The translations under genes and the position numbers were made by a program. The notes beneath the pieces were generated by a model, which saw only the letters and a list, made by a program, of their open reading frames with translations, made no database searches and was not told the DNA's origin. 64,000 nt of DNA, from the NCBI GenBank assembly GCA_973895155.1, contig OZ316894.1:26164001-26228000 (forward strand), given 5' to 3'. Positions 37,701 to 48,744 of this stretch are shown here, piece by piece (position 1 is the stretch's first letter; each line of letters opens with the position of its first letter). This DNA comes from Marsupella aquatica. Lineage: Eukaryota; Marchantiophyta.

Positions 37701-40465
37701 TGTAGAAGAATATCGAGATTCTCAAATTGAGTGCAGAAACCAAAATTATCCCAAAGGGAACCAATGATTTTAATGCGTTGTATTTGTTTTCCTCGTTGCA
37801 GTTGGATGATAGGCTCTGCATCTATCTTGAGTATGTCTCAGGAGGATCGATCCACAAATTGCTTCAAGAATATGGGTCGTTCAAGGAGCCGGTAATCAGG
37901 AGCTTTACTCGCCAGATTCTCTGCGGATTGGCATATCTGCATAACATGAATACTGTGCACAGGTCCCTCTTCTAACACGACATTTCTTACCCCATTTTTT
38001 AGTTGCTGCATGCTTTCCAGGCGTAAATATTTGATTCAAACGCCAGTTTATTGGGTACATTTGGGTGATTACCTTCCTAAGGCTGCTCTTAACAATGCCA
38101 TACTATTGGAAATTTTCAGGGATGTAAAAGGTGCAAACATCCTTGTGGATACAAACGGAAAAGTAAAACTAGCAGACTTCGGCATGGCTAAACATGTAAG
38201 ATTCTCTTTCGACATGCATGGAGGAAGTGCTTGGTCGTGTGACGTCATGATATTTGCCTTTTAATCTGGGCAGGTTTAGAAAGTGTCGGATTAGTATGGG
38301 TTTGTTTAGTCTTTTCACTATGGTTGAGTATCTGGGTAATTTTCAGTTGCAATTTTGTTGGGCAGGCAGACGACATAGGCTTGTAGTGATTATTCATCAT
38401 CCATAGTATTTGTGTTTGGCATGTTATCATTCTAAGTCGTATCCGTGCGGACTTTGCAACCTTAAGGTTTCTGCAATGCTAAGAAAGTCGAGGATAAAGA
38501 CAAAGCTCAATTTCTGGCCTCTATGTCATTGTCGTGTATTGAGATTTTTGACGGTACAAGGGTTGAGAAACCTAACCTCTAGCTCTCTTTACAGATCACG
38601 GCTCAATCGTTTCCTCTTTCTTTCAAGGGAAGTCCATATTGGATGGCTCCAGAGGTAAAAGATCGCCCTTTTTGTAGTTTGTGGGGATAGGAATGTGTTC
38701 ATATGGATTTGTTTGTAGTAAGCCATAGATGGCTTTATTGTTCGTCGTCTGACTGAGCTCATCGGCATTGTTTGATTGCAAGTTCTCATCCTCATTATCT
38801 TTGTTTCTTGGAATGTTTCTTCTTGTATGCGCCCTTTGTTTTTTGTGTGTCGAAACCTTTATAGATCATTTTCCGAAATTATCAACCAGTCTAAGCGGGT
38901 CTGTGATATTGCAGGTTATTAAGCATACAAATGGCTACGATCTAGCAGTGGATATCTGGAGTCTTGGCTGCACAGTTCTGGAGATGGCTACTGCTAAGCC
39001 ACCGTGGAGTCAGTATGAAGGAGTGAGTACTATTATGCCGAGTCGTCTGTCCAAATGATATGATATTATTGTCGTATCTGAGCAGAGCATATGATGAATG
39101 TGACGCTTTTATAAAGCTCGAGAGCACTTGGGATTGTTTTGCAGGTCGCTGCGATGTTCAAAATTGGGAACAGCAAGGAACTTCCTTCAATACCAGACAC
39201 TTTGTCACCAGAGGGGAAGGAATTTGTGAGATTATGCCTGCAGAGGGATCCAAATCTGCGGCCAACAGCGCAGCAGTTGTTGAAGCACCCGTTTGTTGAG
39301 AATCTTCAGGATGATCGGTTCGATGCTTCTTATGTCATAGCAGCCACTACCGCAGGCATTCGAAATCTGGTATGCTTTGCCCTCTCATGCCGTCAGTTGA
39401 ATATTGTTAAACCTTTCTTCTGACTCAGTCTGAGATTTGTTCTTCTCTACTGATTCTCTTTTGAAGAATGTTGTTACGCAGACTCTTGGACAAAGGCATG
39501 ACATTGATGTGGGAATCTCATTTCCTCCTCCATTGTCCAGAACAAGAGGACAACTTTCTCCAACTTCAAGGTATTGTGTCCCCTTTGTTTTCCCTACCTT
39601 TATCTTGTGTTTCCTCTTGAATCTATGAGACGATTTACTCGTTCACAAACTAGAAGGATTACTTGTAGGTGGGGGCTGATTTTTACAGATAAATGAATAA
39701 AAGATATGAACGCTCGAGTTTGTAACAGAACAGCTTTTGGGAAGTGTCTTTATGGAATATTTCTTGTAGCGGTGCATTGTCATGATTTTGTATTGCCACT
39801 GATTGATCATGTGGCTTTGGGTTGTGTGCAGTGACCTGAGCCGCAACATTTCGTCTGGGTATCTACCTTCAAACCCAAATTCCTTGAGTCCCACTGGCCA
39901 ATCACGCCGCCATGTTTATAATGGACTCTCTTCTCTGCCACATTCACCCCATGTGCAGTCTGGAGCTTCAACACCTCATACTGGAGGGTACGGAAGCCCC
40001 CACAGTAGCGGACATGGCAGTGCACCTGGAAGCACACACGGGATCCCCCACACACATGCATATGGGAATGGGACTTTTGGAGCTCCTCCTGGCCCTTTTC
40101 CTGATGGATACTCGAATGTTACACGACAAAATGGCGTATACGGAAACACTCTCATGAATGGTGGATACACGGAACCAGTGAGAAGTGAGTTCCATTGGGG
40201 TACTCCACACTGGACCCCAGAAGGCAGCCCTTTGCGTAGGGACGTACCTCCACATGAGAATGATATTTTGGGCATGGCTCTAGGAAGAGTTTCTCAGGAT
40301 AGTGAGGATGATACAAGGAGGTACTTCAATGTAAATGGGAACCTGGTGGAGCATGTCTCTCAGCAGCTTCTGAGGAGACCAAAGCAGCTCTCTCCTATTC
40401 TGTATCATCATCGATCATCTACTTCACCCTCACTAAGTCGCACAAACAGTGAACTTAGCCACTGA
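34789..40465 (+). CDS. YDA: YODA-type MAP kinase kinase kinase (MEKK-class MAPKKK3/4/5 clade)
   Basis: MAPKKKs of this clade phosphorylate MKKs in cascades controlling cell fate, stomata and zygote polarity in flowering plants. Exons: 34789-35435, 35933-36706, 36913-37000, 37149-37211, 37802-37962, 38120-38195, 38595-38654, 38915-39022, 39145-39369, 39482-39570, 39832-40465, giving 974 aa. The start ATG opens MPWGWGKSTSKE, like the clade's MPWW..KS..KE start; ATGs at 34774 and 34780 are alternatives. A Ser/Pro-rich regulatory arm precedes the kinase domain (about 453-714). Visible are the Gly loop GSGTFG 461-466, Lys483 in AMKE, HRD 577-579, DFG 597-599, the activation segment ITAQSFPLSFKGSPYWMAPE and RPT near 698-700. 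A Ser/Pro/Gly-rich tail of about 220 residues follows. Exon 10 could instead begin at 39467, adding five residues. Confidence 0.94.
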
Positions 40466-41585
40466 CGGTGTGCACAAATAATTTACTAACCTCAATACTC
40501 TTGTATCAGAGAAAGCAGCAGCCTTAATTAAGTAGGGGGGTGGCTCCATAGGAGAGGGTGGGTGGTGCCACAAATAAGGAACTTGTGTACAGGTGCTAGA
40601 GAACTTTGGTTCCTGCGGGCTAGAGAAGTTGGAGCAACAGTGAGGTAAAATATGCAGAAATAGACATGATCTTCAAAGGAGGCGGTTGAGCATTTCTCTA
40701 CACACGGCATATTTCTTGGTTTCCGTTTTATGGAGAAAGATGGAAGGGTAGGCCTGACAAGCCTACATTGAGATTTTCAATTTATGATCTTGATGAAGGC
40801 AGAAAGGGTTTAGTTAAAATGTGATGATAGCAGCCCTAAAAGAAGGGCGTCAGAGTAGGCAAAGGAAAGAATAGAATGACTATTGGTAACCTCAAAAGGT
40901 CTAAATGCGCTATAGCTCAAGAAAACATAGCATGAGGCTGAGGAGTGTTCCTTTGTAGATCATATTGTCAGCTGGAGCAGGAAAATAAATCAAGTGCTCC
41001 CAGTAATAGGTGGACATCCGAGTGCCACTGCCTTGTCTCTTTCAGGTTTCATGGTGGAGATGAGATCTTCGTCTGTATGACAAGCTTCTTTGACAGGCTG
41101 GCAATACGAGGTGGGATTATTAGAGTGGGTATTTTGTTGTGGCTAGAGTCCTTTTGCCTTCCAACCCCGAGGCGAAGAAGTTATTTAACTGATTAAGATT
41201 CAAAGTTTCCAGCTGAGGGCCCATCCTCCCTTCCCGGCCTTGGCCTAGACATTTTAACGCACCTCAGAGCTAGTTCTCCTTATGGAATCAATTTCAATTT
41301 CAAACTTGCTCAAGAGGCCTTTTTACAACTTCACCCTCAGGCAAGCTCTACTACCCTAATTTGAATGCCCTTCAGCTCAGGCATTCCTGTATCAATTCAG
41401 GGAGAAGTGTATGGAAATAAAAAAAACTACAGTCGTGACTGTCATATTGAAAATTCAGAAAGGCAAAATCAGGCTGGGGACCAAATCCATTTCTGCAGAA
41501 GAGTGGTGATATTCTGCCATTAAATTGCTTGCCATGTGGCAACCCACTTTGGGAGTAATGAGAGCTATGGATTGAGATCTAGACT
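40466..41585 (+). other. 3' untranslated region of the MAPKKK and intergenic DNA
   Basis: The stop TGA is at 40463-40465. Downstream sequence lacks any conserved open frame. The proximal part is presumably 3' UTR. I see no strong poly(A) signal that fixes its end. Confidence 0.4.
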
Positions 41586-41589
41586 GGAT

Positions 41590-42031
41590 ATTCTGTTAAC
41601 AGTGGATTGCATTCCTTGCTTGAATGCGTAATCTCACTACGCACATTCTGTTAACGGTGGATTGCATTCCTTGCTTGAATGTGTAATCTCACTAGGCACA
41701 TTCTGTTATGGGTGGATTGCGATTCCTTGCTTGAATCTGTAATCTCACCGGTGGATTGCATTCCTTGCTTGAATGTGTAATCTCACTAGGCACATTCTGT
41801 TATGGGTGGATTGCGATTCCTTGCTTGAATCTGTAATCTCACCGGTGGATTGCATTCCTTGCTTGAATGTGTAATCTCACTAGGCACATTCTGTTATGGG
41901 TGGATTGCGATTCCTTGCTTGAATCTGTAATCTCACCGGTGGATTGCATTCCTTGCTTGAATGTGTAATCTCACTAGGCACATTCTGTTATGGGTGGATT
42001 GCGATTCCTTGCTTGAATCTGTAATCTCACC
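41590..42031. repeat. Minisatellite with 94-bp higher-order repeat
   Basis: The core ggtggattgcattccttgc-ttgaatNtgtaatctcac recurs nine times. The first two units are about 55 bp (starting 41590 and 41645). From 41700 the array becomes a two-unit higher-order repeat of a 49-bp and a 45-bp variant, starting at 41700, 41794, 41888 and 41982. The last copy is partial. The 94-bp units are essentially identical, indicating recent amplification. Confidence 0.92.
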
Positions 42032-42044
42032 GGGCACATGAACC

Positions 42045-42165
42045 CTTTAGGCTTGGCATCTCATGTCAGAATTAAAAAATGCCACGTTTCAAAAATGTTG
42101 ACCCTTTATACTTGGCATCTCAATTTATAATTAAAAAATACCAAGTTTCGAAAATGTTACATGAA
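42045..42165. repeat. Tandem duplication, about 59-bp unit, next to the minisatellite
   Basis: The block with ttggcatctcatgtcagaat and aaaaaatgccacgtttc at about 42049 is followed by a diverged copy with ttggcatctcaatttataat and aaaaaataccaagtttc at about 42108. Confidence 0.75.
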
Positions 42166-42329
42166 TAAATGAATTTGAATCCCTAACGACCGAATCAGGC
42201 CATCAAACTAACAGTGTATTGTATGACGACTCCCTAAATTTAGAAGCCAAAACCCTCGAAACGATTGCAATGATCACTAGTCAGTCTTCGACGGTATCTA
42301 AACCACCAATGTCACTCGAGCTGAATTTC

Positions 42330-42929
42330 TGGCATGGCCAGAACTCCATCGGACATCAAAAATCTCCATAAGCGACGGTACTCAAAGGTGACATTCTTGA
42401 GATCTAGTGTTCCATCATTTTCAAGCTCCTGTTTGGAGAACATGGACAACTTTGCCCTTTGCACGCCAAATGATACGAGAGTTCTGTACATTGGAATGCT
42501 CCGCTAGCTGGGAGTAGCGAGAGAGTACACTCCTGATTTTGTCCTTTCTAGCCCCTTCACTTCTCAAATTACAACGGGCAATTTCAACCCCGGTACATTT
42601 TGCCTCGGCGGCATCACACCAGCATGTGATAGCAAACAGACCGGGTCAGCTTGGAAGCATTGTTACGCATAATTTCGGATTGCCTATTGGTTTCTACTTT
42701 TGAGGAGATTTCGGCAGCATAGCGGACAGCATCAGCATCACCGTCATCGTGATAATGCTTCAACGAAATTCCAGAGTTGACAGATAACATGCTCCTCTTT
42801 AGAGACTGGTGACTCCCAAAGAGCACTGTGTTCGTTGCTAGTTGGAAGAGAATGTGTCGAACTACTACGAGCATGTTCCTCGTTACTGGACTGAAGAGAA
42901 ACGGATGGAATACTGGAAACTGTGCTCAT
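42330..42929 (-). pseudogene. Frame-broken coding-like stretch downstream of the zinc-knuckle gene
   Basis: On the minus strand, open and protein-like segments follow one another in different frames without intron-sized gaps. Frame one from ATG 42929 contains SSTHSLPTSNEHSALWE. Frame two contains AAEISSKVETNRQSEIMR. Frame three contains KIRSVLSRYSQLAEHSNVQ. The last runs from MFSKQELENDGTLDLKN to a TGA at about 42331. This is what a decayed gene with single-base indels, or assembly errors in a real gene, would look like. It could also be 3' UTR of the zinc-knuckle gene that is open by chance. I do not recognise the protein. Confidence 0.25.
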
Positions 42930-42952
42930 TGTTGCTGCATTCTAGCGCACTA

Positions 42953-44665
42953 TCACCTTGCCGACGTAGACGTCCAACTCCTTTTGCGTCGCTTACGGTA
43001 CCCATCATTTGGGGACTCGGTAGTAAAATTTGCTATGGGCCCCATATAACTATCCATTTCTTCATACGCTTCAGCAGGTGACACAACGGCTCCTCGTCCA
43101 GCAGAATCAGTGGCATTACCTCTAGAGCCAGTCCATTGGTAAGTCCCCACTGTACTCGGCCTCCGTGACGAGGTCCACCGAGGCTCTCGCTCCTGGAGAT
43201 CCATCCACCGAGGCATTCGAGAAGCAGAGCGTGGAGTACTATATCTATTCTCATTCCTGGACGGTCCTCCTCCTCTTGCAGAGAATTCCGTCGGCCAAGG
43301 AGCGGGCCAGGAGGCATTTCGCTTACTACACCCACGAGCATAGTGTCCTTCCTCACCACATTTGAAGCACACAGACGCCACCCCATTTCCGCTTCCTCCT
43401 CCTCTATCACTCCTACGAGGTTTAGCGCAGCCCGCCCCCGTGTGGCCCATCTCGCCACACTCGTAGCAGGAGACAGGCAACGGCGAAGAGTCCACAACAA
43501 CAACGCAGGACAGATGACCAAATTCACTACATATGTAACACTGGACTTGAGCTAGATCTTGCGAGTCGTATGAGTAGTAGCAGGAGGATGCTTCATGGCC
43601 ATGGGTTCCACAAAGAAGGCACACGTTACCTCCTTCTCCGCGTTCGTCCCCTAACAAGGCTGAAGCTCTAACCGCACCCTTGTTGGGGCAATACCTCGCA
43701 ATGTGGCCAACCTTTCCGCAAACGTAGCATTCTGTTTTCTGGGGGCATTCTCGCCCCTCGTGGCCGAATCCTCCACAGACGTAGCATGGCTTGAGACGGG
43801 GGCCGTCCGGACAGGCGGCCGCTAAGTGACCAACGTTTCCACAGTTGAAGCAGGATTGGCCCTGCTCTTCTGGAGGGTCGAAATAGCGAGGCCCACGGAG
43901 CAGCTTCCTCATTACCATGCTTTCCTCTCCATCGCCATCCTTAATTTCTATGACCATAGCTTTACTGTCTGAGTTCCCTCCTGTGATGGTGTTGTCTCTT
44001 CCTCCGCCTCCGCTTTTCTGTTTCTTCTTCTTTTCCTTTTTTTCTCTCTTTTCTCTCTTATTCTTCTTCCGTTTTCCCCTCTCCTCCTGCTCGTCAGGGT
44101 TGACGGGACTGTCGTCAATTGCTGCATCCGGCAATTCCAACGCCAGCACAGGGTTCAATTCTGCGTCTTCGTCTTCTTGAAGCTCACCTTCTTCTGGTGA
44201 TTCGACTCTACGAGCCATTGGCTCCATGAGCTCAACGACCTCCCCCTCCTCGACACTGGAATCCCTACCAAGAGGAGCGGCTTCCTCCACCCTCCCTTCC
44301 ACCGCGGAATTCTTTGCCGCATACATAATGCTGTCTGTTCCGGAGAGGACACCAATGGTGGTGCTTGTCCTGAGTACCTTGACCTCCTGGACTTCAGGTC
44401 CCGTAGCACTAGGAGACGATGTTGTTTTCTTCTTTCGCCGCTGCTCCGCCTTTGCCACAATATGCAGACTGAGGTCGGCGTTGGCCTCGTCTTCGTCTTC
44501 TTCTCCCTTTACTTTACTGCCATCTCCATTTCCATTCCTCTGTCTCTTGTTCCTCCTTCCAGCTTGCCCGCTTCCCTCGTCTTCGTCTGCTTCTTCCCCT
44601 TCGACGCCTGAATACAGAGAACTGCGCTCATTGCTGGTTGATTCCAGCGAATCTATGATGGCCAT
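42953..44665 (-). CDS. CCHC zinc-knuckle protein with seven knuckles, likely RNA-binding, intronless
   Basis: The single open frame gives 570 aa from ATG 44665. The frame is open further upstream only from a TTG at 44755. The N-terminal half is acidic and low-complexity. A strongly basic Lys-rich segment at about 198-217 could act as a nuclear signal. Zinc knuckles (C-x2-C-x4-H-x4-C) lie at about 272-285, 294-307, 313-326, 349-362, 400-413 and 433-446. A seventh at 376-387 reads CYICSEFGHLSC, with the last Cys two residues early. The C-terminus is Arg/Ser/Gly-rich and ends KRRKRSWTSTSAR. This matches a plant zinc-knuckle family (Arabidopsis At3g43590-like, as I recall) of poorly defined role. 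Related proteins such as CNBP and AIR1/2 bind single-stranded nucleic acid or RNA-processing complexes; a similar role here is inference. Confidence 0.87.
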   Translation of the reverse strand: MAIIDSLESTSNERSSLYSGVEGEEADEDEGSGQAGRRNKRQRNGNGDGSKVKGEEDEDEANADLSLHIVAKAEQRRKKKTTSSPSATGPEVQEVKVLRTSTTIGVLSGTDSIMYAAKNSAVEGRVEEAAPLGRDSSVEEGEVVELMEPMARRVESPEEGELQEDEDAELNPVLALELPDAAIDDSPVNPDEQEERGKRKKNKREKREKKEKKKKQKSGGGGRDNTITGGNSDSKAMVIEIKDGDGEESMVMRKLLRGPRYFDPPEEQGQSCFNCGNVGHLAAACPDGPRLKPCYVCGGFGHEGRECPQKTECYVCGKVGHIARYCPNKGAVRASALLGDERGEGGNVCLLCGTHGHEASSCYYSYDSQDLAQVQCYICSEFGHLSCVVVVDSSPLPVSCYECGEMGHTGAGCAKPRRSDRGGGSGNGVASVCFKCGEEGHYARGCSKRNASWPAPWPTEFSARGGGPSRNENRYSTPRSASRMPRWMDLQEREPRWTSSRRPSTVGTYQWTGSRGNATDSAGRGAVVSPAEAYEEMDSYMGPIANFTTESPNDGYRKRRKRSWTSTSAR

Positions 44666-45260
44666 TGAGGAGGACACGCAAAGCAACAACGAAAAATGCC
44701 ACAACTTCTGTTGACCTGCGGTTATTTCAGAGCTGCCATCCCTCCCTCCAGACAAGCTCGGTTCGTCCTCGTCGCCCCAGGGCGGAAAACGCTGGCAAAA
44801 CTATACCAAATATAAATTATCCTCCGCTGAAAGCATAAGAGGGTAGTACCACTGCGTGCGCTACACATTTACAGACGGAGAAATATGATACTTTCGCACC
44901 AAATCAGTGAACCCTAAAACATTCGGGAAGACCACACTTTCTCCAAAAATCGGGAGTCACCAATCCGTGCGCTCTACATCTGTGGAGAAAACCCAGAAAT
45001 GAGATCAGATGTGCTGAAATCAGAAACCCTACCACCGTCGCGAAGACTGGACTAAGTGCGAAATCTCCTTTTCAATGGAGGGCGTAATCCGAGTGGTCTA
45101 CATCAACAACGAACAGAGCAAAAATCGTGATCAATTTTGCTCACCGTCAGTAACCATAATTATTCGCTACTGCCTGGCTTCCATTCCCGACGCAGTCGGC
45201 GCCAATGCGACGAAATCGAGTCTGGAGCCTCACCAAGTCTGTGGGTCGTGCAAATTCACG
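44666..45260 (-). promoter_or_regulatory. Upstream region of the zinc-knuckle gene
   Basis: This is the sequence between the start codon and the microsatellite. It contains an AT-rich TATA-like stretch at about 44800-44822 (ttatatttggtatag on the minus strand), about 140 bases upstream of the ATG. No other element is clear. Confidence 0.35.
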
Positions 45261-45299
45261 GCATTTTCGCTGCCGTGTTTTACGATCTCCGCGTACCTG

Positions 45300-45712
45300 C
45301 TTCGCTTCTCTTCTCTTCTCTTCTCGTCTCGTCTCTTCTGGTGTCTTCTCTTCTCCTCTGCTTTCGTTGCTCGCTTCTCGTTTCTCGTTGCTCGTTTCTT
45401 CTGGTTTCGTTGCTTCGCTTCTCGTTCCTCTTCGCGTCTTTTCTTTTCTGCTTTCGTTGCTTCGCTTTTCTTTTCTTTTCTTTTCTTTTCTTTTCTTTTC
45501 TTTTCTTTTCTTTTCTTTTCTTTTCTTTTCTTTTCTCTGCTCTTCTCTTTTCTGCTTTCGTTGCTTCGCTTTTCTTTTCTGCTTTCGTTGCTTCGCGTTA
45601 CCTTCCTCGTCTCTTCGGACTTCGTTGCTTCGCTTTTCTTTTCTTTTCTTTTCTTTCCTCTTCTGTTCTGCTTCGTTGCTTTGCATTTCTTTTCTTTCCT
45701 TTCGGAGGATAT
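45300..45712. repeat. Pyrimidine-rich TTTTC microsatellite with degenerate flanks
   Basis: A nearly pure (TTTTC)n array of about 14 units runs at about 45467-45535. It is flanked by TTCTC-type runs and by repeated tgctttcgttgcttcgcttt blocks near 45358, 45450, 45556, 45584, 45625 and 45668. Long frames on both strands here (45075-45881) are products of the repeat. Confidence 0.95.
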
Positions 45713-47584
45713 GTGGTTTGACTGCCGTCTCCTCGCAGGTAACGTTGGGTGCATTAGTACAGGGTTGTTTTGTCCTAATACTTTGGTCACTCAGAAGTTT
45801 CCACCTCTGTGTTTTCTGATGGAGCATCCTCAGTACACTACATGTGTTTTTGAATACTAGCCTCTTTTTAGCATGTTCCACGAATATATAGCATGTTTAT
45901 CCCCGAACATGCCTCTTTTTTGTATTGTAGTGATATATAATTTATTTTAAGATAAAGTATATGCCAAGAGTGAGTGACATAACACATAAAACCATAAGTA
46001 CACATGCAAAGGAAAAACACATTATGACCAAGAAAATACAAAGGTACTAAAGAATTGTGCACATATTGTACATAATTTCACTTGCTTCTAGGGAGATTTG
46101 CACTTGCTTCTAGGTCATGATAGTCAACTCAATTAAAATCATAGATGTTGTAAAGGAAACCATGAGGGGAACTTAGTGCACAAAATGTGCACATTGTTCA
46201 AATTCATTTCTCTCACTTTCATGAGAAAAAAGAGAATTCACTAAAGAATGATTTAAAATGAAAGATTAAACATTTATGAAAGGAATCAAATATATTCAAA
46301 ATACTCTAAGTTCACTAAAATTAAAAGAGGTCTAAAAATTAATTCAAAATCAACTTAATACAAATGATTCACCTTGTTAAGGCACATTAAAATCAAATAC
46401 TGGACATAGAATTTGAATACGACAAAATTTGGAAGGTGGATTCACCATATAGCATTAGCAATTTCATCCTTAGCAGTGACTTTCCATTTCTGTTTTTCCT
46501 TATGAGAGCATTCTCAGTATACTATGTGTATTTTTAAGTATAGGGTTAAAGGGGTATGGATGCCTTAACAAGTTATAGGGTGGGTTAAAGGCTTATAGAC
46601 TCTTTAACGAGTTATGGGGCGACCGCATGTGTGAGAAGAAAGATGGGAAATCATATATTTGTAGAAGAAATTGTATGTATTTTATCATACTTTCAAGTCC
46701 TGTCTTCACTTATGATTGGACCTGCTGACATTGTTATTGTGTTTGTCATGCTCAATTTAAGGTTATATTGAGAAGTTAAGACCTACAAGTGGAAACGAAT
46801 AACAGGACAAGAATCATAATAAGTGAATGCATGATCTTAAAGGAAACCATTGAAATGGTGTAAGGGAGCAGTCATTTGTGTCAGTAAATACTAGCCTCTT
46901 GGGACTTCAAAGTTTCAACCTCTACAATTTCGAGAGATATGCTTAGTAGACCCCCATCAGGAAAGTTTGCTTAATCAATCCCTTCCATGCTTTTCCCCAA
47001 TCTGGGCCGTTGATGGACCTTTTGATCTCAGATCTGAACCGTTGATAGACCTCAGGGGGTCGATCAAGTAACAAGTTTCATTTTGGGGGTCTATCAAGCA
47101 AATACCTCCTATAATTTCTTATGAGGGCATCTTCATTAAATTGCATGTACTTCTAAATACTAGCCTAATTAGCATATAAAAAATAGACTCTGAAATACAT
47201 ATTTAGAATAATATTTAATAATGTAAACATGACAGTAGAGTTCATCATAATATGAAGGACACCATATATTGTCACATATTGATGTGCAATTACCGGGACG
47301 TATCTAATTATCCTTTCCTTGAATATAAATAGATGTGAAGGCATTGTAGACAAAATTCTGTTACTATTTCCAATTCATCTTTGCCCCCATCTGTGTTTTC
47401 TAGCCACTCCCTCACTTTAAGTTATGCCCTTAGAGTTACAGTCTTCCCCTATCCTTGTTTGTTGTCTCCACTATAACTTTTAGTTATGCCCATAGAGTCA
47501 TGGTCTAGAGGCTTCACTCTAGACAGTAGACATTGGTAGTAGCTTTTGATTGTCATTATATATTTATGAGCTCCATTCCCGTGC

Positions 47585-47850
47585 GTTGCACAAAAGATGT
47601 TGTTGTGTAAAAGATGTCTTTACATGAAAAATGCATTGAATGCGCAAAACATGTTGTTAAGTAAATGACATTGTTGTGAAAAGAAGTCATTAAATAATAA
47701 AAGATGTTCTGCAAAGAGGTAGTTAAGTGAAAAATGTTGTTTACAAAACAGGTGATATTATGCAAACATTGTTGTTGCGTAAAGGATGACATTGCACAAA
47801 AGATATTCTTGTGCAAAAATATCATTTACAAAAAAGATGTCATTGGTGAA
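47585..47850. repeat. Degenerate short-period repeat (units of about 16-18 bp)
   Basis: Variants of ttgtgcaaaagatgtc follow one another roughly fifteen times with substitutions and small indels: ttgcacaaaagatgttg, ttgtgtaaaagatgtct, ttgcacaaaagatattc, ttacaaaaaagatgtca. The minus-strand frame across it shows a matching degenerate peptide repeat. Confidence 0.6.
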
Positions 47851-48419
47851 TATGTTATATTGAAGCTCATAACTGGTGTTCAAGGCAAGAATACTATTTT
47901 CCTCTTTTCCTTCTATAATTTGAAAAATGATCTATACCACAGGATACTCAGAATATTCTTAAAATTCACTTGACAAAATTTTCTCTAGGTGTCACAAGAA
48001 TCCCCCAAATATGTTGTTAATTCAGGCCCAAAATTTACATAGCTATTTATTTTGGAGAGCTACTGTACCCAAATGGCACTACGAAACAAGAAAGCAACTA
48101 CAATAGTGGGCATTGTACTGTACAGAGGGATTAAAAGTAAAATTTCACAGGCTTCCATGACTTAATTAATGAATTAGTTAATTAAAAGCCTTTACGCTAG
48201 GTACAACAGCTGCCGGGAAGCCAGTGAGCAGCGTTCGACGCTTCCAGGCGTCTAGTGTGCGACTCCCGGTTCATGGGATTGCTGTATCGGGCACGTGTCG
48301 TCCTCCGCAAGGCCGAGGCAAGCCCCCAGTTGTCCATGCCTCCATGGGCAATTTAGGCCCCCACCGCCCTCTTTCCCTTGCAGGCGGAATAAATAACGAG
48401 GAACTCTCTTCCCCGTGTT

Positions 48420-48630
48420 GTACTCCGTATTTAAGGGTGCCTTTAAGGTCATCTTTGTTTTCACGCTGCTGGATTGCTGGTACAGTAATCTGTCTCTAAC
48501 TGCATACTCTATAGCTGCAAAACCGAGTACTCCGTATTTCAAGGTGTCATAAGGTCATCGTTGGTTTCATGCTGCTGGATTGCTGGTAGAGTAATCTCTC
48601 TCTAACTGCATACTTTATAGCTGCAAAACG
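48420..48630. repeat. Tandem duplication, 107-bp unit
   Basis: gtactccgtatttaaggg at 48420 returns as gtactccgtatttcaagg at 48527. Both copies continue through gctgctggattgctggta and ctctaactgcatac to tatagctgcaaaac. Confidence 0.9.
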
Positions 48631-48744
48631 TCTCGTTTTCGCTTTTTTTTTCATAAAGTTTGCATTTTCTTTGGCCCCTTTTTGGACCTGGATTACTTTA
48701 GTTGAATGACAACTTTAAATGTGCAAACTCTTGCTAGTTACATA

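Noticed and set aside
41590-42031. Regular repeats resembling a CRISPR array
   Set aside because: Units are contiguous minisatellite monomers without unique spacers, in a eukaryotic chromosome.
45075-45881. Long open frames on both strands (up to 260 codons)
   Set aside because: They are translations of the TTTTC microsatellite and its flanks, giving Phe/Leu/Ser or Lys/Glu/Arg runs only.
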